Shown here in pieces: positions 1 through 13,454 of a stretch of 64,000 nt of DNA. The translations under genes were made by a program, and so were the position numbers. Below the pieces are notes generated by a model that had not been told where the DNA came from, searched no databases, and saw nothing but the letters and a program-made list of their open reading frames with translations. How positions within the stretch are numbered: the first letter of the stretch is position 1; every line of letters begins with the position of its first letter. Source of the stretch: Triplophysa rosa (taxonomy: Eukaryota; Chordata; Actinopteri; Cypriniformes; Nemacheilidae); assembly GCF_024868665.1 (NCBI RefSeq), contig NC_079899.1, positions 24,890,072 to 24,954,071 on the forward strand. Direction: 5' to 3'.

Positions 1-137
1 AACCTTCAGAGATCTGGGCCGAGTAACTACGAAAAACAGAGTGAATCTGAATCACGTTACCCAGAATGCAGAATGGACCACAATAACATTTAAAGCAAAG
101 AAAAATCTTTTTTATTCAATCTAGTAAAAATGACTTA

Positions 138-3100
138 CTGTCATTCTGCTTGAAGGCCAGTTCATCAAACAGTTTGTCAAGTGTTGCATCAACATCAGGT
201 TCACTGGAGCTAAATAAAGAAACGAGGAAAAATGTAACAAATCTTCCAAATTTTACATCGATGGGTTACTAGTTGAGCACTAGCATTGAATGTTTGTATG
301 TTAAAATACTCGTTTTAAATGCGCATGCGGTGCTATATAAACATTGCTCTGTGTGTTAAGGCATTTCAAAGCGTCCCGCATACAGTAAATAAATGTCTTT
401 TCTCACAGGTAGAAGAGTTTTCCCGCTGCAGGGCGATTTCTTCGCCGGTAATCTATTCCAGAATCCAGACGCAGCGTGAGGCAATAATGCTGTTTAACAG
501 AGATTGAAGCACATTTCACAACAGGAAATAACATGCATTATCTCTGTTTTAATCTTATTATAAAAAGCACAATAATGTCATTTAACACGGAATCTAATGT
601 GAATAACAACTGTTTCTCATGTCAGAAAATGCAGCTGACCTTCAACACAGCGATGAATGGCACAAAGTTCACCCTCTGTAATCCGTTTTTGTACAGATCT
701 GCACAAGATATTATATTCAGCACAGACCAAGACTTACTAAAGCAAACAGCACATACTGTAAAACCGATGTGAGATCTCTCCTAGCAAAAAGACAAAAGAT
801 GCAACACTACCCAAAGGGTGAAGGTTTTCATTTGACTCTCACCAACTGGAGGTCGATTGGATGTGGCAACCACTACGACCCCGTTCAGAAAGAGATTCTC
901 AAAGAGCTGCTTCAGAATCATGGCATCGGCGATATCAGTGACCTGCTCAACAGACAAAAATCTACAGTATATTGACGACTTCTCCCTTCAGACTTTGATT
1001 GTCATTGCACAGATTGAAAAGATAACAGCTGATCTCAAAACTGCTTGGATTAAAATCGTCCGGAGTGTAACATTCACCTGAAACTCATCAAAGCACAGCA
1101 GACAAGCCTCCTCGCTGATTTCTTCAGCCACCGGTGCTATAGGATCATACGCTTTTGCCATTTTACCCGCTTTTCTCTTGGGCAGACTCTGCTTGAGCCG
1201 ATGAATTCCTGCACATGAACAGGCATGTCATGACATCATCACCACCACCTAATGTTTCACATCTAAACATACAGTAGATGATTCAACTAAACAAAAATTT
1301 CTGTGTAAACAAGAATCAAGAACTCACGTTTATGAACATCCAACATGAATCCATGGAAATGAACCCTTTTCTTCTTCGGAGTCTCTACATGATCGTAAAA
1401 CATGTCCATAACCATCGTTTTCCCTGTACCTGCAAACCAGGAACAGTAATAAAACACAATGAGCAGATCGCTTCTGTAACAGCAGCACAATGGTTGACTA
1501 ACACTCTTAAAAAACAAAAACATGATTTTGCAAAACTCACCAACATCACCGTATATGTAGTAACCTCTTGGCGGCTTTTGCCTGGAGAAAAACTGTTGAA
1601 ATTGTAAATGAAACAATTAAACAAGATTTTAGTAACAAGTCTGATATTTCTTGGTGGCCACACAACTTTTTAAGTGCTTACCTTTGAGAAAATGAATGAG
1701 TGCTCATTGCTGTATCCTCGAATATCCTTTTGCATCTGATCCAGTTTTTCCATAACGGCCTTTTGATGCTGATCTTCCCGCAAAACTCCATCTCTGATCA
1801 GACTGTTGTAATGTGCCAGAGGTCCACTAAAACTGCTGTTTGGAGAAGTCGTTGAATTGGGCTCTTCAATAGTCTGAGACAGCACACCGGCAGCAAACTC
1901 TGCAAGACAGAATCGTATTTGAAAGTAAATAAAAGCACACAGGTTTTACAACTTCAGGCTCTCATCGCATGATGATTCAGATTATTTGCTAATAAAAACA
2001 CCTGATTCAACTCAGCAACTTGTGTGTTGCTTTAAAGTACATGCTTATTCAGGGCAAACAGCAACATTCTTATTTGCGGTGTCAACAGTCATGATTGGAT
2101 AAATACTGCAGCGTCAAACTGATTGAACAAAAGTAATGAGTGGCCACTTTAAATGACTGAATACCGCGTTGTTCCGCATCCGGAGAATTTTTTTGCCTTT
2201 TTGGCTCTTTTAAGCTTCCTAAGACATTACTTACTCAAATAAATAAAAAACTCAAATGATTGTTTACACGTCGCACAGAGTTTCTGTGACTGTGTGCACA
2301 GCTTGTGAAATGAGGCAAGCGCTGTTCAGTTTTTGATTAAGCGTCTGGCCGTATCATTCTACCCCTGCTTGTTTCACACTGCACACGTTTGGCACCGCAG
2401 GGTTAACCCTGTAAAAGCGGTGCTAACCCTGCTTCGGAGCAGGGTTTCATAACCCCGGGTAAAATTCGGGGATAACCCCGCTTCAAAATTACAAGTGTGA
2501 AACTTTGTTTACCCGGGGTTAAAAGCTGGGTTTAGAATGAAGATAACCTGGGGTTAAGCGCAGTGTGAAAAGCCCTTTTGTGTGTTTACTGTTTACATTT
2601 GAATCATTTTTGCTATAGCATACCAGTTAATAGCAGATCCATTGTGACCCCATGGAATGTTTCAAAAGCACTCAAGACTTAAATAATAACATACTCCGAG
2701 AATTCAAACCAAACTTATTGCAGTTAAATTAGTAACACACTTTAATATTTTAGCAAATGTCAAACCAACTTCGTATAAGAACAAACTCATCAATCTAAAT
2801 TCTGAGTCTGTTACTAAGAGAATGTTACTAGAACAGAACTATTGTCAGTTTAGATCTTCCAAAAACATTAATAGCAATGTTATGTTATGAAGACAATAAA
2901 TGTTATATCCATAAACATAGTTCTCGTATACTTTTATGTTTCTGTCAAACACACTGTGGCTTCTGACATCTCTTTAAGATGTCACTGTTCTGTAGAAATA
3001 ATGTTACGTATCGCAAAGTTTAAATGTCATACAACATTTTCCTCAACATTAAATCGTAATATCTCACCTCTTCTCATACAGCTGGCAATATTAAGAAGAG

Positions 3101-3176
3101 CTGAATTTGACAAAAGCTTATTTTTCACCTGAAACTGAAGCGCAAGAGCCACCAAGGACGCCCTGCCGGCTGCCAT
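138..3176 (-). CDS. afg1l: AFG1-like mitochondrial AAA+ ATPase (5' nine coding exons; 3' end outside window)
   Basis: AFG1/LACE1-family ATPase of the mitochondrion; the family acts in protein quality control, including turnover of respiratory-chain subunits. Coding exons in transcript order: 3128-3176, 1682-1899, 1541-1592, 1328-1429, 1078-1208, 843-942, 640-698, 407-489, 138-209. Phases agree at every junction and give about 288 codons. The start at 3174-3176 opens [16 protein letters not shown], a short arginine-containing hydrophobic leader that suits mitochondrial import. Walker A is GDVGTGKT, split between 1541-1592 and 1328-1429. Walker B is LLCFDEFQ, at the end of 1078-1208. Other family blocks seen are [42 protein letters not shown] and TSNRPP. 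The C-terminal part lies left of base 138. No lesion was seen. AAA+ class membership is certain from the motifs; assignment to AFG1L rests on similarity recalled along the whole readable length. Confidence 0.93.
2371..2571. repeat. Inverted-repeat DNA element (MITE-like) in afg1l intron 1
   Basis: The ends are inverted copies: gtttcacactgc at the left and cagtgtgaaa at the right. The interior is built of short GC-rich partly palindromic blocks such as gggttaaccctg and aaccccgggt. This is typical of a non-autonomous terminal-inverted-repeat transposon. It has no coding capacity. The superfamily is not certain because no clear target-site duplication was identified. Confidence 0.6.
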
Positions 3177-3229
3177 GTTGATTCAAAGTGACAAAACTTT
3201 ATTCATAGAGCGTGCGAACAGTTCGAGTG

Positions 3230-6200
3230 GGCGTGGCTATTACCCTGACGGAACTGGACGATTTAAATAAATCTGAAAATGACATCCGCGCTATGCTTAC
3301 TTGTTTCAATTATGTTAATTGTATTGATACTATTCGTGTGTATCGCGGTTATCATGTTTACCTGATTAATCGTTTGCGATACATTTTCATGCAATTATTT
3401 TACATTTTACAATTCATTATGATGACTTATATTACATAACATTATATGTATTTTATCTTCTCTCTTCATTTTTTCTTTTTTATTTAGGTTATGTTGCCAA
3501 AACCCTATATAAACCATTGCTTACACACGCATACAGACATGCACACACTCATATGCACATTACATACATGTTAATGTAATGTGTGTGTTCATGTGTATGA
3601 AGGGTTTTAATTGCTGTCTCTGTGGGAAGGACAAAACGAAGAAAAAAATGGTACTGTTTTAATGAAGTGTTATGCTACATTCAATGATGACACAAAGCGA
3701 TAGCTCAGCTCTGCTGCCTCCCTCTTCCTTTGACATTTTATTAGATTCATGGAAGAATGAATAAAAATGGAAAACAAACCTAGAATGCATTTTAAAACGT
3801 GATGGGAAGGAGTCCAGGTTCTGGGTGTCTGTTGCCATGACGACAGTGGACCTGTCTCCAAGTGCCTAAAGGCTGGGTGACTTAGCAGCATGATGCACAT
3901 AGTAGCAAACTCTTCAGCTTCATGAGATGCTGAGCCATTCGCCTTACTCTACAGGAGATCTGAGCCACCTTCTGCACCTCTTATCATCCATCTTTGACAC
4001 TCCATCCTTGACTGGAAGGTAAGGTGAGAATGTTGTTTCAGCCATGCTCATTGTATCTAATTATGTGTAATGCTTTTATTCTCAAAAGAGCAGGAGTCCG
4101 TGGCTGCTTAATGCTGAAAGCCTTGAGATGGATGTGTGTATCCATGGTAAAACCCCCTCCAATGGATGCTATAGACTAATGAGAGGACTGAAGCCTGTGT
4201 GACAACAACATTTTGGATTCAGTCTTCTTTGGATACTGAAAACATGTGTGTGTTGGGGGTGTTAGACTAAAGAATCATTTCTAAAGCTGAACCAAAAGGA
4301 TGTGCCTTGTAAGTGCCTAGTAATGGATTTTTGTCATCTACGTCAAAAACCAAAAGAAAGAAACCAAAATACATCAATATAAAATTACATTTTGCAAAAG
4401 AAAGATTAAGATTTTACTTCAAGGACCAATGGGTTTGTATTGTTTGCAGTACAAATACCAACACAACAAATAACAACATAAAAATGCTTAATTGTTTTTA
4501 CACAATTTTTATAGTACATTTCAAGTCATTTCAACGTATTTTTGTTCATTTCTTAAATGTTTTCTCCGCTTTAAAATATGTCACACGTTACAATGTAGAT
4601 ACGTTTGTTTTTTGGGGGGTGCAATATGAACCTATACATGCATGGGTTTCACCATCTCTAGATTTGATTACTGGCAGTTTTATCATTAACTTTTCCAGAC
4701 CTATAAATCTCAATTTTAAGGTTTCTATTTATTCTATGGCCATAGTTCTCCCTACTCGAAAACTACAGTTAGAAGTCCGTAGCAAATTTTGACAGAGAAA
4801 GTACTAATGACCAGTAGCCTGTCATGTCAATTCTCTCTGTTTGTTGTCTCCAGATCTAACGTGAGCTCCTGTGGATTCAGCACAGAGGGCAAACAGCAGG
4901 CGTGAGATGCAATCAGCTTCATTGACCGACTCATTATTCCCCCGCCAGACGGGAAAGATAGCGGGACGGACCGCCACTTAATGGATTTCTAAAATCATTA
5001 TCCAGAGGCTGTCCTGACATTGAAGGTTCTCAAGAAAAGGGAGTGAAACTGGGATTGAAGGTCAGCGTCTGATCAGGATTTATGGAGTTTTCTCACACGA
5101 GTGTCAGCGTTACAATTGCTCATTCCTGTTGTGGATTTGGACAAGCTACAGTGTTACCTAGAGCATGATAAAAATAATACAAATCATTGTGCCTAAATGT
5201 AATTCCGATGCGGTGTTCAGAATTGAGTCTCATCCAGTGAATTTTATGTATCGATCACATCGCAGTAAAACCGGTGAGTTTCATCTTCTAGTGTTCTTTC
5301 AAACATGAGCTGCATTCATATATTGTGTCAGTTATTGATTTAAACACTCGTTCGGCCAGAGTGGGTATCTTCTATCATAACCACATATTATGGCTGTATT
5401 GTAAAAAGCTCAGTTCTCCCACTGGCAGCCGAAGCCAAGAATGATGATGTCATGTCTGGCTACTTTCCCAGAATGCATCATTCCCGAGTCTGATATCAGT
5501 TCAGCAGCCCAGGATTGGGCAATGATCCCTCGTTCTGAGCTTACAGGTATCATGACCTGCCGGGTTTACATCTCAAATGTGTATTTCGACATCATTGACA
5601 GGGTTGGTGAAGATCCTGAATTTTTGTACTTTTATTGACATAATGGTATAAATCAAACAAATCTTCAACGTGGTCTTATACTTTTGGGCTCTACTGTGGA
5701 TGACAAAATGTAAACGAGCAAAAAGTGTTTAACACGGATGAGTGCTGATAGTTAACATGTGACTTAACCTCTTATTTGATGGGGAAACACTGTCACTTTC
5801 CCTAAACTCTTCTCTTCTTCTCTTCACTAAACCCAGCTGAGTCACCAGAGATTGAAGCCTGTGGATTCACAGCGCTGTTCTGCAGTGATTCATCTCACAA
5901 CCCCTCTGCCCAAAACCTTTCTACGGGTTTCATTCATGCAGACGGACCTTTGACCGAAGGAGGGCAAAATGAGAACTCTTGGTTTACATGTGGAGTTTTA
6001 GGGGGAGCACACAAAATGTTGTATATTATGCTACTTTTGGAAGAGAAAATGAAGGAGTACACTAGCACATACTGTAAGTGACATTAATGATATCTGACAT
6101 TTACTGTAGGACACTAAACTCACATTTTCATCTGTAGACGCTTTCCATCCTCCTTCAACAAAGTCAAAGTTGTATCGGATCAAGAACGAAATAAATCCCA

Positions 6201-7440
6201 ATGCATCTGTATTATATTATATACAGAGAATAATGCAATGTGTAATTTGTGTATCAATGTAATTTTTTGTATTTGTATTCTTAATTATTTATTCTTAGAA
6301 TTAAAGTATATGCTTTTTAACAGAAATAGAAGCGTTGCCATGATTAAACATACAGAATGACAGAAAATGGACTATATTTACTTAGTTTGAATAACTGTGT
6401 ACATATTTGTGTTCTGCCTCATACTTATTTTGCATGACTAATTTTGTTATTTTTCATTATGTATTAATGATCTGAAATTGAGTTTATGAAGTGCACAGAA
6501 TCTTTGAAAACACTACATTGAAAACACTCAGTTGCTGTTTGCCCTGAAATTGATTTTGAATGTTGAAGCAAATTAAAGGTACTTTGAGGAGAATGATAAA
6601 TAAAACTGTTTTCCAGCTGTTTAATTATCTGAGACAGCTGTCAGATCTGAGAAGGAAACAGACTGTTTGTACAAAATCTCCCGACAGATTTGATTAGAAA
6701 CCCAGTTAAAACAACAAGCGGTAGCATTAATCACCGCATTATCAGACAATCTGATTCTTGTGTTCAATGTAATTGAATCCTCATTTCATGTGTACAGGGT
6801 CTGAGCGATCCCAAAGGCCCTTAACACTGGCAATGATCATCATGCAACTTGATAACACTCATCAAATAATAAAAACTATTACATAAATGATGTTTGATTT
6901 CTTAGATGGCATCCAGCTATAAAACATGAATTAATACAATAAATGTTGACACGCACAGACTTTATGAACACATGTCCACACCTGCCACTTGTTTACTTAT
7001 GAACATATGAAAATAATAGGAGCTTAAATCAATGGTTAATCGATTACTTTTCCACACCTGCATTGCATGTTTTACATTTTGCCATTGCGGTCGTTCTCAT
7101 CTTCATTACATTTAAACAACAAACTAGTCATTATGATCATGAGGCTGGATTACATGTGGATGAAATAACCATGTATGTGTGTTTGCACACACGTATGTTT
7201 TGCACAAATATGTACCAGCCTAAGGAGGTGGGCTCCCCCACCTGAGTCTTGGTTCCTCCCAAGGTTCTTCTCATCTAACACATCTTAGGGCTCACTAAGG
7301 GGTTTGTTAAGCTGCTTTGGGACCATATTTAATAATAATAAAACGCTACACAGTTCAATTAAGCATACAGCATTGGAATCTCGTGGACTCCACAAATAAA
7401 AAAAATTAAGCAGAATAACAGGTTTAGTCAATATAGACCT
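3230..7440. other. Intergenic stretch between afg1l and vsnl1
   Basis: This is AT-rich intergenic DNA between two divergently transcribed genes. Short open frames occur at 4313-4792 and 5441-5638, but they have low-complexity or AT-driven composition and no recognisable motif. A run of CA/TG-rich sequence with some inverted symmetry lies at 3515-3600. I see no RNA gene, no convincing exon and no complete transposon here. Confidence 0.5.
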
Positions 7441-8300
7441 TTGGTACCAAGCGCGTACGCATTAAACATTTTTTTGCCACAATGCATCTACGCTAAAACA
7501 GCATGTATCGCGTGCATTTGATGGTGTGACGCTTAATAGATTGTTTACTGACACGAGCACCCTTAAGAGCAGGGTTGCAAGCGTACAATTTGCGCAAACG
7601 CACGCCAAGGGCTGAACGGCAGTATCGTGGTGCTGATGTGGTGATGCTCGCTGTATGCCGCATGTCTTGCGTCGCATAGCACACACACAGACAGAAGAGG
7701 GTTCGTGCCATCTGGAATTACCTGTACACATTATTAGGCATTGCGTAAACGCGGCGAATCCGAGGAATTTGGGTTCGGCACACGCAAAACCTTAAGGGTC
7801 CTGAGCACCGGCGCACATTTCCATTTGCCTCGTCCGAATTGCTTGAAGGTAAGAGGCGAACGCATGCATGTACACGGGGATAACATGTTCATGTTCATAA
7901 GCGCATCCGTGGCTTTTTAGGGGGAATCTGGCTATTTATTCTAACGAAGCAATCAGGTTTACACCCCCTACGAACATGCCAGGAATGAATGCATGAATGG
8001 ATGAATGAATGAATAAAAAGGCACCGCATTGTACGGCCCGATCACGAGCGCGTAAGAGTATATTAGGCTTTATTAAAGCAGAGTACATTGCGCTCTGGCG
8101 CATTCGGCACACCATTACATTTCCACCAAAAGCTCACGAGTTACTTGTTACTGATTTGTTAAATGACAATGCCACGATGCGCTTGGTGTTGTGTGATGCA
8201 CGAAGGAGATGGAGAGGTGTTTATCAGCCTCATTTGAAAGATAATTTTTTCTCATTTGATTAAAGCGCAGACAAACGCGACTGCGTCTTTTCTCTGCAGG
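7440..8300. promoter_or_regulatory. CpG-containing segment upstream of vsnl1, possible promoter / 5' noncoding exon
   Basis: The segment is visibly richer in CpG than its AT-rich flanks, with many cgcg and gcgc steps. It lies about 1.2-2 kb upstream of the first vsnl1 coding exon, which begins after an acceptor at 9524 and so must be preceded by a noncoding exon. Promoter function is inferred from composition and position only. A short degenerate tgaa/tgaatgaa run is at 7984-8013. No TATA box or transcription start can be assigned. Confidence 0.3.
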
Positions 8301-9529
8301 CTGGCTCGAAATGCTATCGCTTCACACATTTCAACGTGAAATGAAACAAAAAACGCTCGTTTAAATGGAAAGCTAGACATATACAGTATAACACAATTTG
8401 TGTCGGATCCATATCGTGCCACATCAAGACGATATCTAATCCAAAAGCATTATACGCGTCTTATTTCTTCTTAATTCTCACATTTACAACAATAGCTAAT
8501 AATTCTGCATTGCTTTCGCGGTGGTTTGCCTTCTCAAGGTCATTTGTTCAGCCATTGGTGCTTGAGAAAACCCCAGCACTGTTACATAAGACTGAATGTT
8601 GGGTTGTCGTTTAAGGAACAATAGCTGACACCTTTTGAAATGAAGCAGCATTCTTATGAAACGTGTTCGAGTGTTTTTCATGCTCAGCGGCTCGTCACAT
8701 TTGATGCAGAAGATGTTGCGAGCAGGAGTCAGGCGCTCCACATGGAGATGAACCTCCTCACAGCCCCTCCCCACGTGCAGCCTATTTTACCAGCTGCCCA
8801 TTTACACATCAACTCTTGTGACTGCTTTATTCTGAATAACACAGCAAGGCTGTCTCCAACGATCTGCTTACGCTTATTGTTGGGGGAATAATAGCCTACT
8901 AATGTACAACTTGGTGTGAATTACTTTGTTGCCCAAGCATTAAATATGTGTGACACCATTTGTTTTCAGTGGCTAAATGGCTTTTTCTCAGGACTGACGT
9001 GAAAGCAAATGTCTAGAGTAAGGTACACACTGACAAGCCTGTCTGATGATTTTTAAGTTATCCAACAGTATTTGTCCATTTTGAGATTACACTCAATGGT
9101 TCGCAGAGATGCCATGAAAAGACGTTTTCAAAGGTTTAAATAAAAGTTTCTTTCACCTCTTCACTGTCCGAAGAACCTTTTTCCACTATTAAAAACCTTT
9201 TGTGGATGTTAAAGTTTTTATAGACAGTGTATTGGCTCTGCATGAGCAAAACCATTTTTTATAAATGGTCATCATCAAAATCTATTTCATCAGTTTTTAT
9301 CAGCACCGATTCCAAACTCCATACGGACAGCGTTTGATTGTGTTCATTTTGATTTGAAATGTAATACATATAATAAAAACGAGCTTTATCTCTGGACGCG
9401 AAGGTGTGTTAAAGAGCTTTAAGACTTATTCAAATATCTTGTTTTTTCAGATAAAAAAAAGGACGTATAGTTTCAACAGCCAGCTTTGAGAACCTTCCTT
9501 CACTGTAATCGTTCTTTATTTCAGTAATC

Positions 9530-11598
9530 ATGGGCAAGCAAAACAGCAAACTGACCCCTGAGGTGATGGAGGACCTGGTGAAGAACACAGAGTTTAATGA
9601 ACACGAGCTGAAGCAGTGGTACAAGGGCTTCCTGAAAGACTGTCCCAGCGGTCGACTTAACCTGGAGGAGTTTCAACAGCTCTACGTTAAGGTCAGAGAC
9701 TACCGGCTTTCACCATCAACCTTTCAGAATTGTTTTCGTAAGGATGTCGTTACGCTCTTAAAAATAAAGGTGCTTCAAAGGGTCTTCACAGCGATGCCAT
9801 AGAAGAACCATTTTTGTTTCCACAAAGAACAATTCAGTCAAAGGCTCTTTAAAGAACCATCTCTTTCTTACTTTTTTATCATCTGAAGAACATTTTTTCG
9901 CCACAAAGAACCTTTTGTAAAACAGAAAGGTTATTCAGATGTGTCTTTGGCATCGAAGAACCTTTTGAAGCACCTTTTTTAAGAGTGTAAGGTAAAATGA
10001 AGCCAGTCATCATCAAACCTTGCTTGTATGCTTTGGGTTAAGTGTTTGTTCTTAAACATGTAACATCAGGTCTAAGGGATCAAAGAACAGGAATATCACA
10101 GGCTCCAGAACAAACTTCATTCAAAATCACGGGGTTACACACTTTAATAGAACCTTCTTCTACTGGAGTGAAGCACAAACCACCTTGGAAGCTACAAACT
10201 GTTTACATTTATAGAATTCCTATTACTTTCTGATAGTCTTGGTGAAAAGACGTGCCATCAAGCAGCACCGACTTATTCTTTAAAATGATTAAACAAAGAG
10301 TTGAACGTGCTGATTTGCTGTAGAAAATATAATTCCTCTTCAAAGGAGTCCACCCCAAATTGAAAACCTGAAAGTTGTACTAAAAGAATTCGTAGACAGC
10401 TTCTTCTACACTGTTCAAGAGTTACATGAAGACATCAAATTTTGTGCTGCGCTTAAAACATAACATTATGCCCCGGTTTCACAGACGAGGCTTAAGACTA
10501 GTCACAGACTAAAATGAATTTTGAGCTGTCTTAACTGAAAACAACTTGCCCTGACATATCTTGAAATATGTCAGTGCCATTTTTTTGTCTCAAGATTTCT
10601 AAGGCATTTTAATAAAAGCGACTCAAATAGCCTAAATAAACTAAGGCACAGTCCTGGCTTAGGCTAAGCCTTGTCTATGAAACCGGGCCTATATGAGTTT
10701 GGAACGACTGTTCCTTTAATAAATCACAGTGATTCTAGGACACCCCAGCCTGCCCAGTTTCACTGACCGGATGAAAGAATCTGGATTGTTCTTTGCAGTT
10801 CTTCCCGTACGGCGACGCCTCCAAGTTTGCCCAGCACGCCTTCAGGACCTTTGACAAGAACAGTGACGGCACCATCGACTTCAGAGAGTTCATCTGCGCC
10901 CTGTCCATCACATCGCGTGGCAGCTTCGAGCAGAAGCTCAACTGGGCCTTCAACATGTACGACCTGGACGGTGACGGCAAGATCACTCGAGTAGAGATGC
11001 TGGAGATCATAGAGGTACAGAAAAAACTTGTTTTGCGACAATTCGCCGACGAGCTTTCCTTCTGAATCTCATTTAGCTTTAGATTGCACTGGATGAAATT
11101 AAAAATGACATTTTTGCCCAAATTAAAACTCAACTTTGTCAAATGTACAGTACGCCCGTGACACATCTAGGGGCTGATGGGTACAGACATTTGTGGTGTT
11201 AGATGATAATTGTTCTAACACATCTGTTCTCGTTGAATAAAACCAATGCAATGCAATCTCTAATCATTAATGAAATGGTGACGGTACACCAAAATGTTTT
11301 CGTTTCACTTTGCCATTCGCAGAGGTTCAATGAGTATCTCAACGCCTCCATGTGACATCCCCCCCCCCCCTCTCTCTCTCTCTCTCTCGTTCGTGTAAAG
11401 GCTATTTATAAGATGGTGGGCACGGTGATAATGATGAAGATGAACGAAGACGGCCTGACACCCGAGCAGAGAGTGGACCGAATCTTCAGTAAGATGGATA
11501 AAAACAACGACGACCAGATCTCACTAGACGAGTTCAAAGAAGCCGCCAAGAGCGACCCGTCCATCGTGCTGCTGTTGCAGTGCGAAATGCAGAAGTGA
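9530..11598 (+). CDS. vsnl1: Visinin-like protein 1 (VILIP-1), neuronal calcium sensor
   Basis: EF-hand calcium sensor of the visinin/recoverin family, which moves to membranes on binding calcium and modulates neuronal signalling. Three coding exons: 9530-9691 (after acceptor tttcag ending at 9524), 10799-11014 and 11401-11598, giving 191 residues, the usual VSNL1 length. The start MGKQNSKL is an N-myristoylation signal. EF-hand 1 is degenerate, as in the family. The three canonical loops begin [20 protein letters not shown] and [10 protein letters not shown]. The block [18 protein letters not shown] and the C-terminal LLLQCEMQK fit VSNL1 better than hippocalcin or neurocalcin. The acceptor of exon 3 follows a C10 and CT-repeat tract at 11360-11398. 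The gene is intact. The teleost paralogue (a or b) cannot be decided here. Confidence 0.97.
9752..9988. repeat. MITE-like inverted-repeat element in vsnl1 intron
   Basis: Inverted ends acgctcttaaaaataaaggt and acctttttt-aagagtgt enclose internal agaaccttttg motifs on both strands. This is a short non-autonomous DNA transposon just downstream of vsnl1 coding exon 1. A fragment with similar agaaccttttt motifs lies at 9169-9205. Superfamily not assigned. Confidence 0.7.
10471..10689. repeat. Inverted-repeat element with cccggtttcacagac ends
   Basis: The left end reads ccccggtttcacagacgagg and the right end is its approximate reverse complement, ccttgtctatgaaaccggg. Internal cttaagactagtc and gactaaaa motifs are also inverted. 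Two diverged relatives with gcggtttcccggac ends lie at 50595-50835 and 56515-56750, so this is a dispersed family. It sits in vsnl1 intron 2 and has no coding capacity. Confidence 0.72.
11360..11390. repeat. Poly-C / CT simple repeat at vsnl1 exon 3 acceptor
   Basis: A run of ten C is followed by about nine CT dinucleotides, ending roughly 10 bases before the vsnl1 exon 3 acceptor at 11400. It forms an unusually long polypyrimidine tract. Such tracts are length-variable between alleles. Confidence 0.85.
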
Positions 11599-13080
11599 GG
11601 CAGCGCACGCTAGCATGCTACGGACTGAACACGCGATCCGATTCCACCCTCATTTCCACAAGATTAACACGTTTCGGACTACTTTTACGAACTTCCTTCC
11701 TGTGATCGAAAAGCTAGTGTGCATGAGAATGCTAAATGCTACGAGTTTAGAGTAATATTCGTTTAATTTACCAACACGCGACAACGTGTAAATCCAGCGA
11801 GTCCGGTCGTCCATCGTTTAGTGAAGTGCTCTGCCGTATTTCATTTCTAGCTGCAATATTTCAATATTTCACGCGCATCTATACTGCAGTATTTCACGCA
11901 GAAGTCTGGGTACCGAAATCAAAATGTCACATTAAATGTTGCGATGAAATCAGTCTGTTGAACTTCAATACTCGAATTTAAGGAGTGCGGAGAGGTTCGT
12001 GCGGCCCTCCTTCCAAACGTGCTTGTACTTGAGAATATAAATGTAAGTTATTTGCATGCATGTTCTAAGTGTAAAAAAACCTACTCTCTCTCTCTCTCTC
12101 TCTCTTCATTTTGGCCACCTTGACGAATAATACAAGGGAGGCCTTATATAAATGATAGTATCAAGAAGAAATCTAATGTGTGAGATTTACGTTTGTTAAT
12201 CATCTAGCCATTCGATGTCCTCCCTTGGGTGCATGTTTATTCAATTACAATGAATGTTGTAAACGCTTCTGTAAGGCACATTACAGCCCCTCTGTTGAAG
12301 TTTCGCATCTGGCGTTAACTTTTGCCGGCTCACTTTATTTTGCGCTGCCACGAGAACCAGTTAAACGAATGCCTTTTGTTTTGACGTCAAACGAAACACT
12401 GTATCGCTGCTCTACCACAGCTCACATGAACAGATTTGTTCCCGTTAGCTTTCATTATGTTTTACATTTACATCATCACGTGCATGAATGGTCGCCTGTG
12501 AATTTGTTTCTAGTAATAATACAGAAAAGGGCAATATAACATTTTGCGTAAATTAAATAATGGATTCGTTTCCCCTAGTAATACAACAAATGTGTTTGGT
12601 ACACGTTCCCCCTCGGTGTGCTGCATTTTTATTGAGCTGTTTTTGTAAATCGATATTTCTACACGACGGTTTGTAACTTCGCCGCATCCCTCGAAAGAGC
12701 GCCACCACGAACCCGTGAATAGTCCGAGCTAAACATAGCTCTACCCTCTTTAATTTATTCCCAGTATCCTCCATATTTTCCGTTTACCCAGGAGTTTGAA
12801 AACACAGTGTCCCAGATCTTTCGCTGGCCTGAGAAATGGCAAGAAATGCCCTGCGCAACACAGGAATAGGCTCATCTTTGTAAAATGCAAATCCCCAATA
12901 TATAGTGTACATCTTTGCCCTGTAAATATTTGTACCTAATACGGTCAAGCAAAATTTAAGCAGTCATTTAATGGTGTAATATGAGGTTTGTGTTTTATAT
13001 GTGGCATGTTTTATCTCCGTATGTACCAGTTGCACTGAAAACATTGTGATTAAAATCAATAAACTCTCCATGGGGTTGTT
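11599..13080 (+). other. vsnl1: vsnl1 3' UTR with poly(A) signal
   Basis: About 1.5 kb after the vsnl1 stop without another exon, ending at a canonical AATAAA at 13058-13063 followed by a T/G-rich stretch. A CT repeat lies at about 12083-12104. A 119-codon open frame at 12180-12539 has no recognisable motif and is probably fortuitous. The converging smc6 stop is only about 400 bp beyond the signal. The exact cleavage site is inferred. Confidence 0.65.
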
Positions 13081-13454
13081 TTCAGAACGCAGGTGCTCAG
13101 ATGTGTGCGAGTGACCACAAATCAAGAGACGAGAGGATACAAACGGAACAGTTACTTTAACTCAGCATTGTGGTTTACACAAAGGATGCAGGTATCAACT
13201 GACAAATATATTAACTCATGAACAGGTGTTGACAGTTAAGAACACAACCGCTTTCTGTTTTTCCCAAAGGAAGAGATCAACAGAGAATGGTTCGCAGAAA
13301 CAGTAACGTGCATAAGACTCACACAGACATAAAACAAAAGGCACATGTTTTGCACAGAAATGCTATGAACAAAAACCATAAAACTTCCATATAAATAAAA
13401 CATAAATAAAACAAATACAAGGGCAGCACATTTCTCAGGACAGTCTCTCTGTAC

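Noticed and set aside
3515..3600. CA/TG-rich inverted stretch considered as a CRISPR-like or structured RNA element
   Set aside because: It is ordinary degenerate microsatellite-type sequence in a vertebrate genome, without regular repeat-spacer structure.
4313..4792. 159-codon open frame between afg1l and vsnl1
   Set aside because: AT-driven composition rich in Phe, Ile, Asn and Lys with no domain or conserved context; likely chance.
12180..12539. 119-codon open frame in the vsnl1 3' UTR
   Set aside because: No recognisable motif and it is embedded in the UTR of an intact gene ending at a poly(A) signal.
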